Source: an uncultured Spirochaetales bacterium | GTDB lineage: Bacteria; Spirochaetota; Spirochaetia; Sphaerochaetales; Sphaerochaetaceae | Direction: 5' to 3' | Assembly (NCBI GenBank): GCA_949295125.1 | Contig: CASFJV010000032.1 | Coordinates: 1 to 50,989, forward strand | DNA: 50,989 nucleotides | Part shown: piece by piece, positions 43,870-50,989 of the stretch | How the letters are laid out: every line of letters starts with the position of its first letter | How positions within the stretch are numbered: the first letter of the stretch is position 1 | Translations under genes and position numbers: made by a program | Notes under the pieces: generated by a model | Database searches by the model: none | Seen by the model: the letters and a program-made list of their open reading frames with translations, nothing else | What the model was told of the DNA's origin: nothing

Positions 43870-44464
43870 GAAAATCCTTTATTATCTCTGTGGTTTCCTC
43901 TATTGCCTTATTGCCAGCAATGCTGAGGAATTTCACAGAGCCAGGGAGGTTTTCAAAACTCCTTAAATAGTTCTCCCTGATTCTTTCAAGGAGGCTTTCC
44001 TTTTCAAATATTTCCTTTTTTTCCCCTCTTTTTTCAATCCTTTCAATGCATGTCTTTACATCAACATCCAGGAAGATGAGGTACTCAGGGTGAGGATAAT
44101 CATTAAGTGATTCTATTTTCCCATAGTCAAGGTTTAGGCTCTGGTAGGCAAGGGATGAGTAGAAATACCTGTCCGAGATTACTATATTGCCTTTTTCTGT
44201 ATTCTCTATTATTCCGCCCTCTCCATAGAGGTGGTTTGCCCTGTCAGCTGCATAGAGCATTGCAAGGGAGAGGTCCGGCATCCTTATCTCAGAGCGCAGT
44301 ACTGCCCTAATCAGCCTTCCTATCTCCTTATCCGTAGGTTCAAATGTAGAAACGGCATTTCTCCCGATGCCCCTAAGATAGCTCTCTATTCTTCCTTTCT
44401 GCGTTGTTGTTCCAGCCCCGTCTATCCCTTCTATGACTATAAAGTCTTTTATAATGCTGTTCAT
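43859..44464 (-). CDS. tmk: Thymidylate kinase with Thr in place of the P-loop Lys
   Basis: 201 aa dTMP kinase. P-loop IEGIDGAGTTTQ: the position of the nearly universal Lys (G-x4-G-K-S/T) is Thr19. The remaining landmarks fit: TFEPTDKEIGRLIRAVLRS, LYAADRANHL and the DRY motif in ISDRYFYSSLAYQSL. I recall such GTTTQ variants in spirochaetes and some deltaproteobacteria but cannot verify this here. ATG 44464 has GAGGAT upstream and gives the normal start; the frame extends further but without support. Divergent from tamB. Confidence 0.9.
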   Translation of the reverse strand: MNSIIKDFIVIEGIDGAGTTTQKGRIESYLRGIGRNAVSTFEPTDKEIGRLIRAVLRSEIRMPDLSLAMLYAADRANHLYGEGGIIENTEKGNIVISDRYFYSSLAYQSLNLDYGKIESLNDYPHPEYLIFLDVDVKTCIERIEKRGEKKEIFEKESLLERIRENYLRSFENLPGSVKFLSIAGNKAIEETTEIIKDFLSF

Positions 44465-44535
44465 CTTATCCTCATTAATGAAAAAACAGTGTAAATTGTG
44501 TATCATGGAAGAGTATATAGGAAGATAGAGGGAAA

Positions 44536-47500
44536 ATGAAATACCATACACCGATAAGAATAGTGGTAATCAGCTTAATCACGGCGCTATTATTCTCACT
44601 TGCCTCACTGGCTGCCGTATATCTCTTTTCTTCCATTTCCCCTGCAGAAATTGCTCTTGAAAGCATACTTAACCGCATTGAGGTTGAAGGCACATTCAAT
44701 ATTTCATTTTCCAGCATGCAAAAGAATGTAAGAGGCCATCTCACGCTTAATGGCATAAGGATAGAGTATGGAGAGGACACTCTCATGGAAAGTGAAAGTG
44801 TGACACTCTCTCAGTCATTTATCCCATTTGTGCGCAGCCTTCTCTTTAAAAGCGGGAGATTCGATGTCTCTTTCAGCAGTACATCAGTCAATATTCCAGA
44901 AGAAAGCCTCGAAAGCCTGAAAAAGCTGTTCTCTGCTGGAGCAGATAATGTAGAAAGAGGAAAAAGCGGTAAGCCTTCAGATTACTCATTCCATCTTACT
45001 TTTGATGATATTGACGCATCTGTAGGCAATATAAGGATCAACAACGCAAAGCTTTATCTTGAAGCAAGTACAATAAACATGCTTGAGAAAGCTGATGTCA
45101 GCATTGAGGATTCTCATCTGATCATTAACGGCATAAGCATAGGAGCAAACGGAATAGGCGCCTCCATTAACCATGCAGGTAAAATGTACAGTGCAAGCTT
45201 CAGTTTGGACAGCCTTAATTTAAGCAATGAGGATGACAGCATTGATGCTCAAGGAATCAGTGGTACACTCTCAACATCAGAGCTGATGGATTTTTCCTCA
45301 TACAGTTTCCATTTAGGCGTTTCTGGAGCAGAGCTTTCTGTTTCAGATATCTTCTTCTCAAGATTCTACCCATTGAGCATTGATTTGAGAGAGAATATGG
45401 CTGATCTATCAGTTTCCCTTATTGTCGCATCATATGGAAGCTATGCAACAAGCATCAGGGATTTCTCTGCCTCCTATGACCTTAGTGAAAAAGATGGAAG
45501 CATGACTGTATCTGACATCGTTCTCTTTGATGGCACAGACCCTAAGGCGGAGATATCCGGAATAGGAATTCAGGCATCCCTTACAGGAAAAGAAGCTGAC
45601 TTAAGCATTGATTCAATTGGCACTTCACTTGTTTCAGCGTACACAAAAGAAATCCTAAAATCCGCATCGATGTCTTCCATTTCTGCAAAACTCCTTTTCA
45701 GTGATGGCTATGATTTAAGCCTTACATCTGAAATCGGTCTTGAAAGCGGGGAAGAGATATTCAATGGAACATCAGCAGGGCTTTCGCTGAATATCATTTA
45801 TGATGGGAAAAAGATTGGTTATGCAGATGCTCAGCTCATGGATATAAAGCTGCCGATGCTTGATGATACGTTTGATGCATCCTTCAGTTATGATGGCAAA
45901 AAGGCTGATCTTGGCATTTCATATTCAGACAGCTTTACTCTTGATGCCTCATATGATGGAGATATCAAGGCAAATGCAGGAATATCAGAGCTTAGCCTTA
46001 GCGGATTCAGTCCATATATTAAAAAGTATGTTCCGCTTATTGAAAACTATATTTCTGAAAGCACAGTCCTCAATGGATCTTTCAGCATAGGACTTGAAAA
46101 TGATAGCTCTTCCAGGTTTGGCTACAGGGGAGGCATGGATTATTCCCTCACTCTCCGCAGCATCAGTTTTGCATCCTTCAGCTTTGATGCATCCTCAGAA
46201 GCGGATATAGCAATTGATGATGAGATTGGAATCAGGAATTTCAGCATTATGACTGATTTTGCAAGCCTCAGTTTCAATGGCAAGCTCAGCCCTGATAACC
46301 TTCTTCCTTCAGGAAACCTTAGAGTTGAAAACCCGTCGAGCGGGAGGGAGTACCTGACGCTTGATCTGGACCTGAACAGCAGCAGGGAATACAGTTTTGC
46401 ACTAAGCATTCCTCCTGCAGGAACGCTGAGCCTTGAGGGATTTTTCAACTTTGAGGATGAAGACCACCTTTTCAGCGATGCAAACCTTTTTACCAGTACG
46501 ACTGGTTACGAATTCCTTGTTGACCTCAATTTCCATGACCAGGAGATAAGCATCACAAATGATAATGCAGTGTTCTTCCTCTCTTACGGAGATGTGATTG
46601 AAAGCTATATTGAATTTGATAATTTTGAGCTTCCCCATCCTCTGGAGAGGGAAAGCGGGGCATCTGTCAATGGACGGACTGACTTCTTCTTTGACGTTTC
46701 GGACCAGATTATAAGCGCCAGCTCATCCAGCATGGTCATAAGCAATTTATATATTCTTTCTGGAAGCCCAAGCCTCTCATTCTCTGTCAATATGGACAAC
46801 ACGGCCATAAGGCTGAATGACATCATGGTCTTAAGCGATGACTATCCATCGCTTGAAGGCAGTCTCGCATTCTATTTTGAAGGGACAAGTTTTGCTTTCT
46901 TTGCAGGAAATGCAGAGGAGGAAATTGCACTGAGCATAACGCCGTATGAAAACTATCTTACAGGCTATTTCAGGCTCAAGGATTTCGATGCCAGGAGAAT
47001 AGGGCTTGGAAACAACCTTATCAATGCCGATCTTTTGGGGCGTGGACAGGATTTTGACTCCCTTGCATTCTCCGGAATGGTTACATTTGACACAGATGAT
47101 CCATCTAACCCAATGAGTGCACGCGGAGAAATATCGATTAACTCAAAAGAGATATCGATAACAGATTTCAGCTATGAAACCCCATCTTTGGAAATGAGAG
47201 TGTCAAGATCCACATTCAGTTCAGGTAGCGGAACGCTCTTCATTCCATTTGACCTGAGGTATGCAATAGCAAACAAAGACAGGGATTATCCAATTGAGCT
47301 TTCCCTTGAGGCTTCAATGAACCTTGGCCCAAGCGATAATCTCTACACGCTTGTCAGGAGGCTGATGAGTAATGGGCTAGGGGATATCAGCGGCAGAATC
47401 GGGCTTGTAAATCTCGCCGTCGATACTCAAGTAACAGCAAATCCGGTAGAAAGCACATTCACATACCGCGGAGACAATATCCTTTTTGACGGATCTTTTG

Positions 47501-49113
47501 TTTCCGGAATATTCAATATTCCTTCAATGTATTTCAGCCTGAAAGCTGATCTTGGAGAGCTTGGAAGATATGATGTATCAGGATCCCTTCAGGATGAATG
47601 GGAAATTGATGCAAGCATACGTGGGCTCAGCCTGTACTCAACAAATATCTTCTATACGATGCCTGTCATAATTTTTAGTGAGGATTCCCTTGCAAACGGG
47701 GACCTGAAGGTTATAGGAAGGCCGGGAGACATACATCTTTACGGATCGCTTTGGTCTGATATGATTGACATGGAGATTTTCTGGCTTCCCGGACAGCATG
47801 TTGTTGCCCATAACATCGTATTCACTGTCTGGGACAATTCCATTGAAAGCTCCCCAGCAGGCATCAGCGTAATAAACAGCGAAGGGGAAAGGAAAGAGGC
47901 AAGGGGTAGGGTCTGTTTCTACCTGTCAGACCAGATGGGATTTGACAGGTATACTGTCGATGTGAACATCGATGAAGGCAATGAGATAGATTTCCGCCTT
48001 CCGATGTCTTCAATGAATGTGGATATTGTCGGAAAGGTATCTGGGCATTTCTTCCTGAATCAGAGAGGCCTTGAGTCTGTTGCAATGACGGGAGAAATGA
48101 ACATATATGACACAGAGCTTTCCCTTGGAATGTATCCTCTTCCAGAGTGGTTTAATTCAGGGATTGAGACAAGCTATGACTTCAGCCTGAATCTTGTAAG
48201 CAACAACAGCTTCATCTTCCCTCTGGGGGCAAATCCGATAATAAGTGCAAGTGCTGCAGAAAACCAGTTCCTCAGATTTTATACCAATGAAAGCGGAGGC
48301 TATGGAGCCAGCGGAGCAATTGAGCTCAGGGCAGGGGAAATATATTATTTCCAGCGCTCATTCTTCATAAGGGAGGGAAACATAAACTTCAGGGACAATG
48401 GACTGAATTCTCTTGACCCTGTAATAAATCTCAGGGCAGAGCTCAGGGCATTTGATTCAGACGGAGATCCTGTAGACATATTCCTTGTACTGCGTGAAGC
48501 AGACCTCAATAATTTCACCCCGACCTTTGAAAGCTCTCCGGCAAAGGATCTTTCTGAGATTATGAGCATCCTTGGCCAGGCAATCGTGAACTCTGACGGT
48601 TCTGCAACAAACCTCGGAAACGTTGTCTCAATCCTGACAACAGGAGTGGATGTGCTTCAGAGAATGGGGCTTATAAGGCAGCAGAATGACGGATCGCTAC
48701 AAATGTCCATAAGAAATTCACTTAATCTTGATACATTTGCTCTTCATACAAATATAATTGGAAACCTGGTATATGATGCAGTTCTCAGCGGACAGAATGC
48801 TGCAAGGTGGAATATTTCCCCACTGGCACGCTATCTCGACGGAACTGCACTCTATATTGGAAAATACATTACGCCTGACATCTATTTTGAGGCTCTTGCC
48901 CATCTTAGTGCTCAGCGTAGGGCTGGAGAGGATGCCGGATATGAGAATATCTCGTCATTCCTCTCAAGCGATCTCTTCCTTGATGTCGAATTGTCCCTTG
49001 AATGGGAGAATCCGCTATGCACTGCAACACTGTTTACAAGGCCTCAAAGCCTCACAATAGACAGCTGTTTCAGATATATTGGCTTAACGTTGAGCAAGAG
49101 ATTTGTATTTTAA
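44536..49113 (+). CDS. tamB: TamB-like translocation and assembly module protein
   Basis: 1525 aa. N-terminal signal anchor (IVVISLITALLFSLASLAAVYLFSS), then a long repetitive beta-rich body (Ser/Leu/Asp patterns, a predicted elongated beta-helix across the periplasm) and the DUF490/TamB C-terminal domain at about 1300-1525 (SGAIELRAGEIYYFQRSFFIREGNINF; RAFDSDGDPVDIFLVLREADLN). TamB-type proteins transfer lipids or assist outer-membrane protein assembly; in Borrelia TamB associates with BamA, as TamA is missing. Here bamA follows 35 bases downstream. GAGGG lies just before the ATG. Confidence 0.88.
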   Translation: MKYHTPIRIVVISLITALLFSLASLAAVYLFSSISPAEIALESILNRIEVEGTFNISFSSMQKNVRGHLTLNGIRIEYGEDTLMESESVTLSQSFIPFVRSLLFKSGRFDVSFSSTSVNIPEESLESLKKLFSAGADNVERGKSGKPSDYSFHLTFDDIDASVGNIRINNAKLYLEASTINMLEKADVSIEDSHLIINGISIGANGIGASINHAGKMYSASFSLDSLNLSNEDDSIDAQGISGTLSTSELMDFSSYSFHLGVSGAELSVSDIFFSRFYPLSIDLRENMADLSVSLIVASYGSYATSIRDFSASYDLSEKDGSMTVSDIVLFDGTDPKAEISGIGIQASLTGKEADLSIDSIGTSLVSAYTKEILKSASMSSISAKLLFSDGYDLSLTSEIGLESGEEIFNGTSAGLSLNIIYDGKKIGYADAQLMDIKLPMLDDTFDASFSYDGKKADLGISYSDSFTLDASYDGDIKANAGISELSLSGFSPYIKKYVPLIENYISESTVLNGSFSIGLENDSSSRFGYRGGMDYSLTLRSISFASFSFDASSEADIAIDDEIGIRNFSIMTDFASLSFNGKLSPDNLLPSGNLRVENPSSGREYLTLDLDLNSSREYSFALSIPPAGTLSLEGFFNFEDEDHLFSDANLFTSTTGYEFLVDLNFHDQEISITNDNAVFFLSYGDVIESYIEFDNFELPHPLERESGASVNGRTDFFFDVSDQIISASSSSMVISNLYILSGSPSLSFSVNMDNTAIRLNDIMVLSDDYPSLEGSLAFYFEGTSFAFFAGNAEEEIALSITPYENYLTGYFRLKDFDARRIGLGNNLINADLLGRGQDFDSLAFSGMVTFDTDDPSNPMSARGEISINSKEISITDFSYETPSLEMRVSRSTFSSGSGTLFIPFDLRYAIANKDRDYPIELSLEASMNLGPSDNLYTLVRRLMSNGLGDISGRIGLVNLAVDTQVTANPVESTFTYRGDNILFDGSFVSGIFNIPSMYFSLKADLGELGRYDVSGSLQDEWEIDASIRGLSLYSTNIFYTMPVIIFSEDSLANGDLKVIGRPGDIHLYGSLWSDMIDMEIFWLPGQHVVAHNIVFTVWDNSIESSPAGISVINSEGERKEARGRVCFYLSDQMGFDRYTVDVNIDEGNEIDFRLPMSSMNVDIVGKVSGHFFLNQRGLESVAMTGEMNIYDTELSLGMYPLPEWFNSGIETSYDFSLNLVSNNSFIFPLGANPIISASAAENQFLRFYTNESGGYGASGAIELRAGEIYYFQRSFFIREGNINFRDNGLNSLDPVINLRAELRAFDSDGDPVDIFLVLREADLNNFTPTFESSPAKDLSEIMSILGQAIVNSDGSATNLGNVVSILTTGVDVLQRMGLIRQQNDGSLQMSIRNSLNLDTFALHTNIIGNLVYDAVLSGQNAARWNISPLARYLDGTALYIGKYITPDIYFEALAHLSAQRRAGEDAGYENISSFLSSDLFLDVELSLEWENPLCTATLFTRPQSLTIDSCFRYIGLTLSKRFVF

Positions 49114-49148
49114 AGGCTATTTTGTTATCCTTCTTGCTAGGAGTTATG

Positions 49149-50989
49149 ATGAGAAACTTATTTAAAGCGCTACTAGTCATGCTTATAATCATAATGGCAC
49201 CATTTTCACTTCTTGCTGATGATGCAGGATCTGATACCCAGACTGCTGGAAATGAGGGTACATGGTGGATTGGAATGCCAATTTCCGATTTTGAATATAC
49301 AGGACTTATAAATGTTGATGAATATACGGCAGATGAAGTCCTTCAGCCTTATTTGAACCAGAACTTCTCAGATGAGCTTTTCTCTGAAATGTACAATACT
49401 CTTTATGCCCAGAACTGGGTTGAATATATCTCAGCTGAGGCAATCAGGGGAGGCACAACAGGGGCAAGCCTTGTCATCAGGTTCAATATCGTTGAAAATC
49501 CTATGGTTTCATCAGTTACCGTCTTAGGCAATGACAGGATAAGCCAGAGAACCCTTCTGGAAAACCAGAACTACACAGTAGGATCATTTGTCAGCACCAA
49601 TGACTATAGAACCAATGCGGACCTCTTGAGGGATTTCTATAACTCCAGGGGCTACAGGGATGCAAGCGTTGAATGCAGCAGTGAATACAATGCAGAAAAC
49701 AATACTGAGGCAATTACCTATACAGTCAGCGAAGGGGAGCAGTATAAGATAAGGTCAATTACATTTGACGGAGCAACTGTATTCACCCAGAAAGAGCTTG
49801 AAAAGCAGATTGAAAGCCACCAGAGGTCTTTCTTCAACAGCGGCAATTTCGTCCAGTCCACTTTGGACAGTGACACTCAGGCCCTTCTCAACTTCTACTA
49901 TTCAAACGGATATACAGATGCAAGGATAGACAACGTCGAGGTTGTTGACAGCACAGAGGAAGGGGATAAGACAAGGTTCGTGAACGTCATTTTCCATATC
50001 ACGGAGGGTGCACAGTATTTCTTTGGCACAATAACCCTTGATGGAAATTCCGTCTACAGTGATGATGAAATCTACAGCGTCATCAATGTTGAACCAGGCT
50101 CAGTCCACGATACTGTATCACTCCAGACAATGTATATGAACCTTTTCAACATGTACCAGAACAACGGCTATTCACAGTGCCAGATCAATCCTGTTCCAAG
50201 CATTGAAGAGGGTTCAAATATTGTTGACTATACGATCTACATCACAGAAGGCGTGCAGTCCCACATAGAGGAGATAAGGATAGAAGGCCTTACAAAGACA
50301 AGGCCAAGGGTGTTTGAAAGGGAACTTACAATACATGTTGGCGATATCTACAACAGGGATGCAATCATCAGGAGCCAGCAGAATATCTATAACACAGGCC
50401 TTGTAAGGAATATCAGGGTCGGAATACAGAATGGAAATGAGGAAAACGGACTGATCCTCATTTTTGAAATAGAAGAAGGTAACCAGATGGAGCTCCAGTT
50501 CGGAGCAACATTCGGAGGGACACTTGATGAGTTCCCGATCTCCGGCTTCCTCTCATGGTCAGATACAAACCTTTTCGGAACAGGAAGGGATCTTTCAATA
50601 AGCACCACACTAAGCCCTACAACGCAGGCAATCTCCCTCTCTCTCAGCGATGACTGGGTGGGGGATCACAGATGGTCAAACGGAGTGTCCGTTTCATTTG
50701 AAAGAAGCAACAGGAGGAATGTCCTTCAGAGGGGAATCGGATCAGACTACTATGATGGCTGGGACCGCTTCCATCAGACATACCCTCTTGGCTACGGATC
50801 TGCAGATGAGTGGTATGCCTCGGATCAGGATTATCCAAGCACAGGATACCTGATGGAATATGATTACTACCGTTTTGCTGTCGGCTACAACACAGGATAT
50901 ACATTCCAGTTTGATGCTGGAAACCTCACGATAGGAGGCGGCTTATCCCTTGGAGTCAACCGTGCCATATACGATGCTTCAAAATATGA
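49149..50989 (+). CDS. bamA: BamA outer-membrane assembly factor, 3' end outside the window
   Basis: The frame is open from ATG 49149 to the last base (about 613 codons), with no stop. Signal peptide (residues about 1-24, LLVMLIIIMAPFSLLAD), then repeated POTRA units (SVTVLGNDRISQRTLLE; IRSITFDGATVFTQKELE; YFFGTITLDGNSVYSDDEIYSVIN; IEEIRIEGLTKTRPRVFERELT) and the start of the barrel (ELQFGATFGGTLDEFPISGFLSWSDTNLFGTGRDLSI). This matches BamA, the core of the outer-membrane protein assembly machine. Five POTRA-like units can be counted roughly. The upstream overlap with an ATG at 49146 does not matter, as it is out of frame. The remaining barrel lies beyond the window. Confidence 0.93.
   Translation, partial: MRNLFKALLVMLIIIMAPFSLLADDAGSDTQTAGNEGTWWIGMPISDFEYTGLINVDEYTADEVLQPYLNQNFSDELFSEMYNTLYAQNWVEYISAEAIRGGTTGASLVIRFNIVENPMVSSVTVLGNDRISQRTLLENQNYTVGSFVSTNDYRTNADLLRDFYNSRGYRDASVECSSEYNAENNTEAITYTVSEGEQYKIRSITFDGATVFTQKELEKQIESHQRSFFNSGNFVQSTLDSDTQALLNFYYSNGYTDARIDNVEVVDSTEEGDKTRFVNVIFHITEGAQYFFGTITLDGNSVYSDDEIYSVINVEPGSVHDTVSLQTMYMNLFNMYQNNGYSQCQINPVPSIEEGSNIVDYTIYITEGVQSHIEEIRIEGLTKTRPRVFERELTIHVGDIYNRDAIIRSQQNIYNTGLVRNIRVGIQNGNEENGLILIFEIEEGNQMELQFGATFGGTLDEFPISGFLSWSDTNLFGTGRDLSISTTLSPTTQAISLSLSDDWVGDHRWSNGVSVSFERSNRRNVLQRGIGSDYYDGWDRFHQTYPLGYGSADEWYASDQDYPSTGYLMEYDYYRFAVGYNTGYTFQFDAGNLTIGGGLSLGVNRAIYDASKY

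Overview
The window is about 51 kb of dense bacterial chromosome (roughly mid-40s %GC by eye; AGG and AGA arginine codons are very common; many genes overlap or sit a few bases apart). The gene content points to a host-associated spirochaete of the Treponema/Sphaerochaeta type. The evidence is a V-type (not F-type) ATPase operon in the order E - DUF2764 - A - B - D - I - K, a diderm outer-membrane toolkit (LptD, TamB, BamA, a SurA-like isomerase, lipoproteins), and a TamB-BamA pair with no TamA in view. The organism call is inference; no rRNA is present.

Layout. (1) 1-461: the 3' end of an IS200/IS605-type tnpB with hairpins typical of an element right end or guide RNA. (2) 520-7574: V-ATPase operon whose proteolipid subunit keeps the sodium-coordinating residues, closed by a strong terminator. 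(3) 7632-10786: a very AT-rich spacer and promoter, then an LpoB-like lipoprotein, a COG3014-like lipoprotein and an LPP20-like protein, closed by a terminator. (4) 10895-21647: an overlapping run of small hypothetical, ispG, uvrA, lptD, phoH, pgpH, ybeY. (5) 21763-26699: gap, pgk, tpiA, secG, terminator, then a flavodoxin-like protein and a periplasmic peptidyl-prolyl isomerase. (6) 26698-26952: an unassigned, apparently structured intergenic element whose ends pair with each other, followed by nusB and map. (7) 28268-30704: a phosphoribosyltransferase, then on the minus strand a small outer-membrane-barrel-like protein and a lipoprotein. (8) 30794-36009: folD, miaB, sir2, then the tmRNA gene convergent with smpB (shared bidirectional terminator) and a PEGA/FGE-like membrane protein. 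(9) 36064-39735: lepB and hemW convergent with a putP-like sodium symporter. (10) 39920-44464: yebC, ruvC, ruvA, ruvB, queA convergent with tmk. (11) 44536-50989: tamB and the 5' part of bamA, which runs off the window.

Themes. Envelope biogenesis is over-represented: LptD, SurA-like PPIase, LepB, SecG, TamB, BamA, LpoB/COG3014/LPP20. A sodium economy is suggested by the Na+-type V-ATPase ring and the PutP-like symporter. Trans-translation is complete in one place (ssrA plus smpB). Most of the window is ordinary housekeeping. The observations most worth a second look are the structured element upstream of nusB, the thymidylate kinase whose P-loop lysine is threonine, the Na+ signature in a stripped-down V-ATPase operon, the two housekeeping genes that lack a ribosome binding site and may be leaderless (folD, lepB), and the tnpB right end that appears to supply the -35 of the V-ATPase promoter.
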